Part shown: positions 47,980-56,597 of the stretch, in pieces | Layout: every line of letters begins with the position of its first letter | Position numbering within the stretch: position 1 is the stretch's first letter | Made by a program: the position numbers and the translations under genes | DNA from: Kangiella sp. | Lineage (GTDB): Bacteria > Pseudomonadota > Gammaproteobacteria > Enterobacterales > Kangiellaceae | Assembly (NCBI GenBank): GCA_028284185.1 | Contig: JANQSG010000018.1 | Coordinates: forward strand, 427,029-491,028 | Length of the DNA: 64,000 nt | Direction: 5' to 3' | Notes under the pieces: generated by a model | Databases searched by the model: none | What the model was told of the DNA's origin: nothing | What the model saw: the letters and a program-made list of their open reading frames with translations, nothing else

Positions 47980-48063
47980 TTACGCGTAGACCCCCGTTGC
48001 GGTTAATAAAATCACCACAATAATCACTAAGACTAAAATAAGTTGAGGGTTTAAATTATTCAT
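47980..48063 (-). CDS. ilv leader peptide 2 (27 aa)
   Basis: Short frame beginning MNNLNPQ and containing the uninterrupted run LILVLVIIVVILL; 15 of 27 residues are Leu, Ile or Val. Stalling on scarce charged branched-chain tRNA would expose the antiterminator and let transcription reach ilvC. A sequence AGGA lies 12 bp upstream of the ATG, directly at the end of terminator 1. Too short for ordinary gene finders. Confidence 0.9.
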   Translation of the reverse strand: MNNLNPQLILVLVIIVVILLTATGVYA

Positions 48064-48079
48064 CTATATTCAGTATCCT

Positions 48080-48115
48080 AAAAAAAGCCCCTGGACTTTT
48101 CAGTGCAGGGGCTTT
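48080..48115 (-). terminator. ilv attenuator 1: intrinsic terminator
   Basis: Read on the minus strand: AAAGCCCCTG, a loop with ACTGAAAAGT, CAGGGGCTTT, then seven T. The loop is identical to that of attenuator 2. The 5' arm AGCCCC can pair with GGGGCT at the end of leader peptide 1. Located between the two leader peptides, so polymerase must pass it before reaching leader 2. Confidence 0.93.
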
Positions 48116-48128
48116 AAATTTTTTGCTC

Positions 48129-48203
48129 TTACACACAGCCCCGTTGCGGTAATACTTTCACCACAATAATCAGTAATAAAATGTTATTAATAATGCTGTT
48201 CAT
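48129..48203 (-). CDS. ilv leader peptide 1 (24 aa)
   Basis: Frame beginning MNSIINN followed by ILLLIIVVKVL and ending PQRGCV; 13 of 24 residues are Ile, Leu or Val. The ending recalls the PxxG..G tail of E. coli IlvL, which forms part of the RNA switch. The codon run is the standard sensor of branched-chain aminoacyl-tRNA. No strong ribosome-binding site is visible. Confidence 0.9.
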   Translation of the reverse strand: MNSIINNILLLIIVVKVLPQRGCV

Positions 48204-48232
48204 AACAAAGCTGTAATGTTCAATTTTTCAAC

Positions 48233-48260
48233 ACATTAACATGGCAATGACTTTTTGCAA
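48233..48260 (-). promoter_or_regulatory. Candidate promoter of the ilv leader
   Basis: On the minus strand TTGCAA (48255-48260), a 16-bp spacer, and TAATGT (48233-48238), placing transcription start near 48226, about 23 bp before leader peptide 1. It is the only room left between the metH stop and the leader. Sequence match alone; other -10 choices exist. Confidence 0.4.
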
Positions 48261-48300
48261 ATAACTTTTTGGTATAAATCAAGTGATCGGAGCACTTGCA

Positions 48301-51300
48301 TCATTTGGGGTCGTAATTTAGTACCGGAGCCAACCATAATTCAGCTTCCTGTTGAGACCAGTTTTTACGTTTAGCATAATCCTGCACCTGATCTTTTTCG
48401 ATTTTCCCGGTACCGAAATATTGAGACTGGGGATGAGAAAAGTACCAACCTGAAACTGCCGCAGTAGGGTACATGGCAAAGTGTTCGGTAATATTTAAAT
48501 CGATGTTTTTATCCGGCTCTAACATCTGCCATAAAGTTTGCTTTTCCGTATGATCCGGGCAGGCAGGGTAGCCAGGTGCCGGTCGTATTCCTTGATATTT
48601 TTCAGCGATTAAAGCTTCATTTTCAAAATCTTCGTTAGCAGCATAACCCCAATAGGTTTTTCTGACCAATTCATGCATACGTTCAGCCAGAGCTTCGGCT
48701 AATCTGTCGGCTAAGGCTTTGAGCAGGATAGCGCTATAATCGTCATTGTTGGATTCAAATTGTTGCACATAAGTATCAATACCAATTCCGGCAGTAACCG
48801 CAAAAGCACCTAAATAGTCCTTAATCTTAGAATCATGGGGAGCGATAAAGTCAGATAGACAATAATTATACTTACCTTCCCGGGTTTGTTTCTGTTGCCT
48901 TAAATGGTGCAGAGTATGCATAACCTCTGCACGGGTGTCATCGGCATAAATCAAAATATCATCATCTATGGCATTGGCCGGATAAAAGCCAATTACTGCC
49001 CGAGCTGTTAACCACTTTTCAGCAATGATTTTTTCCAACATCAAATTGGCATCACGGTACAATTTACTCGCTTCTTTGCCAATCACTGGATCTTCTAACA
49101 ACCTGGGGAATTTACCTGCTAGTTGCCAGGAGCGAAAAAATGGAGTCCAGTCAATGCGTTGCACTAAATCAGTTAAAGGGTAGTCTGAAAATACTTTGGT
49201 CCCTAGAAAATTAGGCTTAGCCATTGTTGTCGATTGCCAATCGATAGTCGGTTTGAAGCTCCGGGCTTGCTCCAGGGAAGCCAATTTGGTTTTACCCATA
49301 CGAGCAGCACGTTGCTCGCGCAGCTTTTGATATTCATCGGTAATTTGTTGCACATAAGTTTGTCGATCTTGACCAAGCAGTTGATTAACGACACCGACCA
49401 CTCTGGAGGCATCGGTAACATAAATGGCACCATGTTCATAATTGGGTTCTATTTTTACTGCGGTGTGAATTCTTGAGGTAGTCGCGCCACCAATTAATAA
49501 AGGCAGTTCCAGTTTTAATCGGGTCATTTCTTTGGCGACATAAACCATTTCTTCCAAAGAGGGAGTGATTAGTCCCGATAATCCTATGATATTGCAGTTT
49601 TCCTGAATGGCTGTTTGCAGAATTTTTTCGCAAGGTACCATAACGCCTAAGTCAATAACTTCGTAGCCATTGCATTGTAAAACCACACCAACAATATTTT
49701 TTCCAATGTCATGTACATCACCTTTAACCGTAGCAAGCACAATTTTCCCTTTGGGTTTATCGGACAAGTTCAGCCGCTTTTTTTCTTCTTCCATAAAAGG
49801 TAATAGATAGGCTACTGCTGCCTTCATGACTCGCGCAGATTTGACTACCTGGGGTAAAAACATTTTGCCTGAACCAAATAAATCCCCCACGGTATTCATG
49901 CCATCCATCAAAGGGCCTTCTATAACATGTAGTGGTCGTTCACAGTTTTGCCGGGCTTCCTCTACATCATCTTCTATAAACTCAGTAATGCCTTTAACTA
50001 GAGCATGTTCCAGTCTTTTATTGACTGACCAGTTGCGCCACTCTTGCTGTTGTTGCGGATTTTTATCGGTGGCATCTTGGCGGTATTTTTCAGCAATGGA
50101 AACTAACTCATCAGTAGCATCATCGGTACGATTGAGAACTACCGACTCAACTGCATCTTTGAGTTCTTGCGGAATTTCGCTGTAAACTTCCAGTTGTCCT
50201 GCATTAACAATACCCATATCCATACCGGCATTAATTGCATGATAAAGAAAAACCGCATGAATGGCTTCACGGACTTTATTATTACCCCGAAAGGAAAAGG
50301 AAACGTTGGAGACACCGCCTGAAACCATAGCGCCGGGTAAGTTATTTTTGATCCAGCGGGTGGCTTCAATAAAATCGACCGCATAATTATTATGTTCTTC
50401 GATGCCGGTTGCGATAGCGAAAATGTTTGGATCGAAAATAATATCCCGTGGTTCAAAATCAAGTTGCTCTATCAGTAAATGGTAGGCTCTTTGGCAGATT
50501 TCTATTTTTCTTTGATAAGTGTCTGCCTGTCCTGCTTCATCAAACGCCATAATAATAACGGCGGCACCATAGCGTTGAATGAGCTTGGCTTGCTCAAGAA
50601 AAATATCTTCGCCTTCTTTCAAGGAAATGGAGTTAACAATACCTTTACCTTGAATGCACTTTAAACCCGCTTCAATAATGTCCCATTTTGAAGAGTCAAG
50701 CATAATGGGTACGCGGCTAATTTCGGGTTCGCTGGCGATCAAATTCAAAAAGCGCACCATTGCCTCTTTTGAATCGAGCATGCCTTCATCCATATTGATA
50801 TCAATAATTTGGGCGCCGCTTTCCACTTGCTGCAAAGCTACTTCAATCGCCGTTTCAAAATCACCTTCTTTGATCAACTTTAAGAATCGTGCCGAGCCAG
50901 TAACATTGGTTCTTTCTCCGACATTAATAAACAGGCTGTTGTTATCGATGTTTAAAGGCTCTAGTCCGGATAAGCGGCAATGTTGTTGTTGGTTATACTG
51001 TTGACGCGGTTTTTTATTTTTTATCAACTCAGCAAAGCGTTCGATATGTTCTGGCTTGGTGCCACAGCAACCACCTAAAATATTCAACATGCCTTGTTCT
51101 ATCCAGGGTTCAATTTCCTGTGCCATATCTTCAGGAGTTTCATCGTAACCGCCAAACTCATTGGGCAAGCCAGCATTAGGGTGAGCAGAAACGGCAAACT
51201 CGGAAATTTTATGCAGTTCTTCCACATAAGCCTTTAGATCTTTAGGGCCTAAAGCACAATTAAGGCCGATAGAAACAGGGTTGGCGTGGCGCAGGGAATG

Positions 51301-51987
51301 GTAAAAGGCTTCCGTGGTTTGTCCGGTTAGGGTGCGTCCAGAAGCATCGGTGATAGTACCGGAAATCATGATAGGCAATTCGATACCGTGATCATCGAAA
51401 TACTTTTTGACTGCATATACCGCGGCTTTGGCATTCAGGGTGTCAAAAATAGTTTCAATCAAAAGGATATCGCTACCGCCTTTAACCAAAGCATCGGTGG
51501 ATTCGTAATAGGCATCAGCCAATTGATCGAAGTTAATATTACGATATCCAGGATCATTAACATCAGGTGAAATACTGCAGGTACGATTGGTCGGTCCTAA
51601 AACACCTGCTACAAAGCGCGGCTTTTCATTGGTTGAATATCGATCGGCTATTTCACGAGCTATACGTGCTGACTGCAGATTAATTTCATAGGATAGATCC
51701 TGCATACCGTAATCAGCCATAGCGACTCGGGTGGCATTGAAAGTATTGGTTTCAATAATATCCGAACCAGCTTTTAAGTAAGCTTCATGAATTTCCTGAA
51801 TAATAGATGGCTGGGTGATGCTTAACAGATCATTATTGCCTTTGAGATCGCTTGGCCAATCGGCAAAACGCTGGCCTCTGTAATCCTGTTCAGATAATTG
51901 GTATTGCTGAATCATGGTACCCATGGCGCCATCCAATAAAAGAATACGCTCATTCAACAGGGCCGTTAATTGTTGTTTGGGGCTCAT
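48301..51987 (-). CDS. metH: Cobalamin-dependent methionine synthase
   Basis: Methylates homocysteine to methionine using methylcobalamin and the 5-methyl-THF made by MetF. In 1228 aa (E. coli 1227): homocysteine domain with [11 protein letters not shown] and zinc cysteines in [10 protein letters not shown] near 310; folate domain with [13 protein letters not shown] near 350; cap domain; cobalamin domain with DVHDIGKN near 755; C-terminal SAM-binding activation domain with [15 protein letters not shown] near 1135. Complete. Met boxes lie 20-43 bp upstream, and a cobalamin riboswitch serves the divergent operon. Confidence 0.98.
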   Translation of the reverse strand: MSPKQQLTALLNERILLLDGAMGTMIQQYQLSEQDYRGQRFADWPSDLKGNNDLLSITQPSIIQEIHEAYLKAGSDIIETNTFNATRVAMADYGMQDLSYEINLQSARIAREIADRYSTNEKPRFVAGVLGPTNRTCSISPDVNDPGYRNINFDQLADAYYESTDALVKGGSDILLIETIFDTLNAKAAVYAVKKYFDDHGIELPIMISGTITDASGRTLTGQTTEAFYHSLRHANPVSIGLNCALGPKDLKAYVEELHKISEFAVSAHPNAGLPNEFGGYDETPEDMAQEIEPWIEQGMLNILGGCCGTKPEHIERFAELIKNKKPRQQYNQQQHCRLSGLEPLNIDNNSLFINVGERTNVTGSARFLKLIKEGDFETAIEVALQQVESGAQIIDINMDEGMLDSKEAMVRFLNLIASEPEISRVPIMLDSSKWDIIEAGLKCIQGKGIVNSISLKEGEDIFLEQAKLIQRYGAAVIIMAFDEAGQADTYQRKIEICQRAYHLLIEQLDFEPRDIIFDPNIFAIATGIEEHNNYAVDFIEATRWIKNNLPGAMVSGGVSNVSFSFRGNNKVREAIHAVFLYHAINAGMDMGIVNAGQLEVYSEIPQELKDAVESVVLNRTDDATDELVSIAEKYRQDATDKNPQQQQEWRNWSVNKRLEHALVKGITEFIEDDVEEARQNCERPLHVIEGPLMDGMNTVGDLFGSGKMFLPQVVKSARVMKAAVAYLLPFMEEEKKRLNLSDKPKGKIVLATVKGDVHDIGKNIVGVVLQCNGYEVIDLGVMVPCEKILQTAIQENCNIIGLSGLITPSLEEMVYVAKEMTRLKLELPLLIGGATTSRIHTAVKIEPNYEHGAIYVTDASRVVGVVNQLLGQDRQTYVQQITDEYQKLREQRAARMGKTKLASLEQARSFKPTIDWQSTTMAKPNFLGTKVFSDYPLTDLVQRIDWTPFFRSWQLAGKFPRLLEDPVIGKEASKLYRDANLMLEKIIAEKWLTARAVIGFYPANAIDDDILIYADDTRAEVMHTLHHLRQQKQTREGKYNYCLSDFIAPHDSKIKDYLGAFAVTAGIGIDTYVQQFESNNDDYSAILLKALADRLAEALAERMHELVRKTYWGYAANEDFENEALIAEKYQGIRPAPGYPACPDHTEKQTLWQMLEPDKNIDLNITEHFAMYPTAAVSGWYFSHPQSQYFGTGKIEKDQVQDYAKRKNWSQQEAELWLAPVLNYDPK

Positions 51988-52006
51988 ATAATTAACAATT
52001 ATAAAT

Positions 52007-52030
52007 GGGCGTATGGACGTCCATAAGTAT
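52007..52030. promoter_or_regulatory. Met boxes upstream of metH
   Basis: Contiguous 8-mers GGGCGTAT, GGACGTCC, ATAAGTAT (5, 6 and 5 of 8 to AGACGTCT). The centre forms the perfect palindrome ATGGACGTCCAT. Position just upstream of metH supports MetJ repression. Confidence 0.7.
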
Positions 52031-52123
52031 TTTCGGGTATGATACCACTTGCTTGCACTGGGGTGAACCCTTTAGTCTTATTTTATTGGAAGTGCAGGCT
52101 TAATTAACCGCGTTTTCTCAGTG

Positions 52124-52277
52124 TTAAGGTCTTTAGTTAGTTAAACGGGAAATTAGTGTGAATCTAATACTGCCCCCGCAACGGTAATTGAGAGCGTTAC
52201 TTCTATAACCACTGGATAGCAGTTTATCCGGGAAGGAGAAGTGACTGGATGCTTGTAAGTCCGGAGACCGGCCTTAA
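52124..52277 (+). ncRNA. Cobalamin riboswitch
   Basis: Adenosylcobalamin-sensing aptamer in the leader of the BtuB-like receptor gene. P1 pairs TTAAGGTC (52124-52131) with GGCCTTAA (52270-52277). Conserved parts in order: ACGGGAA, GTGTGAATCTAAT, CTGCCCCCGCAACGGTAA, CCACTG, CCGGGAAGG, and the B12 box AAGTCCGGAGACCGGCC at 52257-52273. All landmarks of the RFAM cobalamin class are present in the right order. It occupies most of the 376-bp gap between metH and the receptor gene. Confidence 0.95.
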
Positions 52278-52339
52278 TATAAGTTCAGCAATACGGCGGG
52301 TGTTGGCATGGCTTTGAGTAAACGTAAATTATAATCCCG

Positions 52340-52354
52340 CTCGTGTTATGCGAG
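52340..52354 (+). promoter_or_regulatory. Candidate riboswitch expression platform (RBS hairpin)
   Basis: CTCG, loop TGTTATG, CGAG: the 3' arm contains the GAG that serves as ribosome-binding site 9 bp before the preferred ATG. A second pairing, GCGGG (52296-52300) with CCCGC (52336-52340), shares one base with it and could be the alternative fold. No T-run follows, so control of translation rather than termination is inferred. Confidence 0.4.
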
Positions 52355-52363
52355 AATTTATTG

Positions 52364-54349
52364 ATGAAAAAATCAACCAGGACTGGCTTGGCTGCTCTTG
52401 CCTTGACCACTGGCTTTACTATTGCCGTTTTACCTTTACCAATATCTAAACTAGCCGCTGCTGAATCAACCGATGGAGAAGATGGAGAAAAAGTTATCAT
52501 AGTAAGCGCTAATCGCTTTGAGCAGGTTTCACTGCAATTACCAACCAACATCACTGTAATTAATAGTGATGAGATAGCGGCGAGCGCTGCTAATGATTTA
52601 TCGCAGTTACTAAGAAAAATTGCCGGTATTCAATTAAGTAATATTGCCGGAAAAACGGTAGTCAGTATTCGAGGTGTTTCAGCTGAGCAGGCTGGCAGCA
52701 ATGTATTGATCCAAATCGATGGCAGGCGGCTGAATAATACCGATCTGGCTTCTCCTGATCTGGAATCTATTGCTCTGGCAACTATCGAGAGGATAGAAAT
52801 TGTTCAAGGCTCTGCGTCCAGCTTGTATGGTGATCAGGCAGTGGCAGGGGTGATCAATATTGTCACTAAAGATTCAAACACTCAAGCTACTACTATTAGT
52901 ATTGCCGCTGGCAGCTATAACCAACAGGAAACCAATATACATTGGAGCAATCAATTGAGCGAAGCCTGGGCAATACTGGTTTCAGCCAATTATGCGCAAA
53001 CGGATAATTACCGGCAGCATAATGAGCAAACCAGAAAGCAACTACAGGCAAAGTTGAATTACCAAACAGAAAATACAAACTGGCTTTTTGAGATTAATAA
53101 TCATCAGGAAGATTTACAGACACCGGGGGCTTTACTGGAATCGGATCTTATTGATCGTAGGCAGTCACGAACAGAATTTGCTAACGATTTTGTCGATACT
53201 AAACGCGACACTTACCGTTTATTCGGTCAGCAGCAGTTAAGCTCCGATTGGGAATTTGCACTCGATATCAATCATTCTGAAAGCGATATAGACAGTATTA
53301 ATAGTTTTATTGGCTTTTCCACTAACAGCATTAACACTACTGAGCGAGAACAATTCAGCATATACCCAAGATTCAAATATTATTTTGCTTTATCTTCCGG
53401 GCAGGGAGAGCTGGTATTTGGGATTGATCACGATAACAATGATTATGACTTTTCTTTATTGAATCGCAGCAATGAGCAAACCATTAATAGCTTTTATGTC
53501 CAGTCTTATTTGCCGTTAACCCAACAAACTCAGCTCCAACTCGGGGCTCGTTATGCCAGAGTAGAAGATAAATTAATTGATGGCTTTACTTATGCCAATG
53601 GTGTTCGTTTAAACAATAACGCTCAGGTTTACGATATAGGGCTTAGCCACCAGATTTCTGAAAAGGTCAATCTTTATAGCCGCTATAGCCAAAATTTTCG
53701 TTTTGCAAAAGTGGATGAACAGGCTTATACCTCGCCAGCTGTTACTGGCCTGGATCCACAAAAAGGTTATTCTTTAGAGTTAGGCCTGACTAGCAGTATT
53801 AATGATCACCAATTCGATGTTTCAATCTATAAACTTAGGTTGAAAGACGAAATCTTTTTTGACCAAAGTGCTTTACCACCTACCGGTGCTTTTTTCCCAG
53901 GTGCTAATGTTAATGGCGGCCTTTCCGAGAGGTTAGGTGGAACTATTGCCTATCAAGTGGCGCTGCAGGAAAACTTCGGGATAGGTGCTAACTATCATTA
54001 TGTTGATGCTAAATTGATTGGTGCACTAACAGATTCTGAACTTCCAGGAGTATCCAAGCAGACCGCTAATTTATGGTTTGATTGGAAATTAACAGATAAC
54101 TGGAACTGGTATTTTGAAACCAATTATCGCAGTGATCGTTTTCAGGAAGGCGACCTAACCAATAGTCAGGACAAAATTGAAGGTTATACCCTGGTCAATG
54201 CGGCGATCAATTATCAATGGTCACAGTGGAGATTTTCTTTGCGAATTGATAATTTATTTAATAAAAAATATATCGATTACGCACAATTTGCTGGTTATTA
54301 TCCGGCCAAAGAGCGTAATGGTTATGTTAAATTAAGTTATAGTTTTTAA
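52364..54349 (+). CDS. btuB: BtuB-like TonB-dependent cobalamin receptor
   Basis: Outer-membrane transporter expected to import vitamin B12. In 661 aa: signal peptide (MKKSTRTGL to about 32), probable TonB box EKVIIVSANR, plug domain with LSQLLRKIAGIQLS, VVSIRGVSAEQ, IQIDGRRLN and GDQAVAGVINIVTK, then a 22-strand barrel ending YVKLSYSF with terminal Phe. Substrate is inferred from the cobalamin riboswitch and the adenosyltransferase downstream. A GTG seven codons earlier is an alternative start; ATG 52364 gives the better signal peptide. Confidence 0.9.
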   Translation: MKKSTRTGLAALALTTGFTIAVLPLPISKLAAAESTDGEDGEKVIIVSANRFEQVSLQLPTNITVINSDEIAASAANDLSQLLRKIAGIQLSNIAGKTVVSIRGVSAEQAGSNVLIQIDGRRLNNTDLASPDLESIALATIERIEIVQGSASSLYGDQAVAGVINIVTKDSNTQATTISIAAGSYNQQETNIHWSNQLSEAWAILVSANYAQTDNYRQHNEQTRKQLQAKLNYQTENTNWLFEINNHQEDLQTPGALLESDLIDRRQSRTEFANDFVDTKRDTYRLFGQQQLSSDWEFALDINHSESDIDSINSFIGFSTNSINTTEREQFSIYPRFKYYFALSSGQGELVFGIDHDNNDYDFSLLNRSNEQTINSFYVQSYLPLTQQTQLQLGARYARVEDKLIDGFTYANGVRLNNNAQVYDIGLSHQISEKVNLYSRYSQNFRFAKVDEQAYTSPAVTGLDPQKGYSLELGLTSSINDHQFDVSIYKLRLKDEIFFDQSALPPTGAFFPGANVNGGLSERLGGTIAYQVALQENFGIGANYHYVDAKLIGALTDSELPGVSKQTANLWFDWKLTDNWNWYFETNYRSDRFQEGDLTNSQDKIEGYTLVNAAINYQWSQWRFSLRIDNLFNKKYIDYAQFAGYYPAKERNGYVKLSYSF

Positions 54350-54360
54350 AGAAACCTGAA

Positions 54361-54942
54361 ATGACCAATCGATTAACTCGAATTACTACCAAAAAAGGCG
54401 ATTCTGGCATGACCAGTATCGCCAGTGGAGAGCAAAGGCCAAAATCTGATATGAGGATAGAGGCTATTGGTGCTGTTGATGAGCTTAATGCTGTGATAGG
54501 GATCCTGGTAGCGAGTTTAAAATCAGCTGAAAATTCAAATGACGAATTAGTAACCAGTTGCCAAAAAATTCAGCATTGGCTTTTTGATGTAGGTGGCGAA
54601 CTAGCGATGCCAAAAAAATTATTTTTGCCAGAAAATGCTACTAGCTTTTTAGAAAAGCAATTCCAATTGGTGAATCAGCAGTTGCCGCCACTTAAAGAGT
54701 TTGTGATCCCAGGAGAAAATGTGCTTTCTGCAATTACCCATTTAGCGCGGTCTGTGGCGCGCAGAGCTGAGCGGTGTATAGTTGCTTTACAGCAGTTGGA
54801 GACCAATGTTCCAAAAAATACCCTGGTGTTTATTAATCGGCTTTCAGATTACTTATTTGTATTGAGCCGCCAATTGGCAAGAGCCGATAACAAGCATGAA
54901 TTACAGTGGCGAGGCAGCCATAAGCAGGAGAAGAATAAATGA
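54361..54942 (+). CDS. PduO-type ATP:cob(I)alamin adenosyltransferase
   Basis: Converts cob(I)alamin to adenosylcobalamin, the riboswitch ligand. In 193 aa: N-terminal ATP loop ITTKKGDSGMTSIASG, SDMRIEAIGAVDELNAVIG, and the helix ARSVARRAERCIVAL near 128-142 typical of the PduO/MMAB family, followed by FINRLSDYLFVLSRQLA. It lies 11 bp behind the receptor gene and overlaps the next gene by 4 bp. The other families of adenosyltransferase (CobA, EutT) lack these motifs. Confidence 0.95.
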   Translation: MTNRLTRITTKKGDSGMTSIASGEQRPKSDMRIEAIGAVDELNAVIGILVASLKSAENSNDELVTSCQKIQHWLFDVGGELAMPKKLFLPENATSFLEKQFQLVNQQLPPLKEFVIPGENVLSAITHLARSVARRAERCIVALQQLETNVPKNTLVFINRLSDYLFVLSRQLARADNKHELQWRGSHKQEKNK

Positions 54943-55469
54943 AAAAGTTAACCTTAAAAACGATAACCTTAATCGCGATTATATTAGGCTTAGGTTTGTA
55001 TCGGTTATTACCACATCCCTTTAACTTTACTCCAGTGATGGCAATGGCTTTATTTGCGGGTGCTTATTTCGATAAAAAGTACCTGGCTTTTATAGTGCCA
55101 CTGATCGCTATGTTGCTATCGGATTTGGTATTAGGTTTGCACAATACTATGCTGTTTGTTTATGGCGCCATAACCTTATCAGTACTGATTGGTTTTTTAT
55201 TACGAAATTCTGTCTCCCCGCTTAAAGTATTTTTTGCCTCTATTTCTGGTACTTTACTGTTTTTTATTATTACTAACTTTGGCGTTTGGCTAATGAACGA
55301 TTTTTACACAAAGGATTTGAATGGATTAATAAAATCTTACGTTATGGCATTGCCTTTTTTACAAAGAAGTTTGTTAGGAGACTTATTTTTCAGTGGCGTT
55401 TTATTCTTTAGTTATCAGTACTTCTTGGCGCCAAAGTTAGAAGCTAAGCGGGTTTCAAGCAAGCTTTAA
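54939..55469 (+). CDS. DUF6580-like integral membrane protein, possible transport component
   Basis: Hydrophobic protein of 176 aa with about five membrane segments: 8-20, 30-60 with FNFTPVMAMALFAGAYF, 68-90, 95-118 and 145-165. The NFTPVMAMALFAGAYF segment recalls DUF6580 and S-component-like proteins of ECF vitamin transporters. ATG overlaps the adenosyltransferase stop (ATGA), so it belongs to the riboswitch operon. Role in cobalamin or precursor uptake is inferred from that alone. No ATPase or T-component gene is nearby. Confidence 0.75.
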   Translation: MKKLTLKTITLIAIILGLGLYRLLPHPFNFTPVMAMALFAGAYFDKKYLAFIVPLIAMLLSDLVLGLHNTMLFVYGAITLSVLIGFLLRNSVSPLKVFFASISGTLLFFIITNFGVWLMNDFYTKDLNGLIKSYVMALPFLQRSLLGDLFFSGVLFFSYQYFLAPKLEAKRVSSKL

Positions 55470-55476
55470 GTATTGT

Positions 55477-56307
55477 TTATTTTAAAATTTGATGTAATTG
55501 GTTGGCTTTTTCCATCCAGCAGTATAGTTCGTCATATTTTTCTTCAACAAGATACTCAGTTACCAAATTAAGTTCTTTTTGAAATAGTTCTAAAGCCTGT
55601 TGGATATTATGATTGTTCTGTTTAAAAATTTCTGTCCACATAATAGGCGAGCTTTTAGCTATTCGGCTCATATCTTTAAAGCCACCAGCTGCAAGGGATA
55701 CGATATCTTGTGGACTTTCCTGTTGCATAACACTATTCGCTAAGGCGAAGCTGATGGCGTGTGGCATGTGTGAAATCATGGCTACGTGTTGATCATGCTG
55801 CACCATATCCATTTCAATGACTTTCATGCCAATCGAGCTAAACAATCGTTTTGCAAGGCCTTTTTGATGATTGCCACTATCTTCAATATTGCAGAGTACA
55901 ACGATTTTATCCTGGTATAGACTGCTAATAGCAGCATCAGGGCCTGATTTTTCAGTTCCGGTCATAGGGTGGGCTGCAACCACATTATGGCGAATTGACG
56001 ATGGTATCGCCTGAATAATTTTTTTCTTGCTACTTCCCAGATCGATGATGGTGGTGGTATCTTCAAGCTGCGAAAATGTTTGCAAAATGGATATAATTTC
56101 ATCAACCGGCACGGCTAAAACGATTAGATCATAATTCTGTAATGAATCTGGATCCGCAATATTTTGCACCAACCCTTTTTCTAAGGCTATTTTTTGGTGT
56201 TGCTTATTTTGATCCAGGCCAGAGACTTGAGTAATAAAACTTAGCTGTTGCAAAGCCAAACCCAGAGAAGAGCCCATTAACCCCAAGCCTATAATAACTA
56301 CATTCAT
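55477..56307 (-). CDS. tyrA: Prephenate dehydrogenase (TyrA family)
   Basis: Oxidative decarboxylation of prephenate (or arogenate) on the way to tyrosine. In 276 aa: Rossmann motif VVIIGLGLMGSSLGLAL at the N-terminus, DLGSSKKKII, AAHPMTGTEKSGPDAA with the active-site His, and ISHMPHAISFALA. No chorismate mutase domain, so it is the monofunctional form. ATG 56307 starts directly at the nucleotide-binding fold; a longer frame from 56361 adds 18 unlikely residues. Convergent with the preceding operon. Confidence 0.92.
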   Translation of the reverse strand: MNVVIIGLGLMGSSLGLALQQLSFITQVSGLDQNKQHQKIALEKGLVQNIADPDSLQNYDLIVLAVPVDEIISILQTFSQLEDTTTIIDLGSSKKKIIQAIPSSIRHNVVAAHPMTGTEKSGPDAAISSLYQDKIVVLCNIEDSGNHQKGLAKRLFSSIGMKVIEMDMVQHDQHVAMISHMPHAISFALANSVMQQESPQDIVSLAAGGFKDMSRIAKSSPIMWTEIFKQNNHNIQQALELFQKELNLVTEYLVEEKYDELYCWMEKANQLHQILK

Positions 56308-56597
56308 ATCTATTCGAATTGTTAGGTATCCATTTGCATGTATATTAGGGGAGCAATCCACATCTCGTCAAAATATTTTGTTTTAAGGTCACTGGATTTA
56401 ACTGTAAAATGGGTTGCTTTACCTTGTGGGCATTGTCAATGCTAACTTTAAGGTAGATAAAGCAAAGTAAATAGGATTTAATTCGTAGAAATATAATTGA
56501 AGGGATCAAGAAAAGTCTAAAAATAGATTCATTTCTTTTAATTATTAACTGCCCTTTAACTTTTCTTAACAAATAGATGATGTTATAGGATATATTT

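Noticed and set aside
56345..56572. 75-codon minus-strand frame between tyrA and the hybrid regulator
   Set aside because: No ribosome-binding site or recognisable domain, low-complexity residues; treated as non-coding. The 290-bp gap shows nothing else clear.
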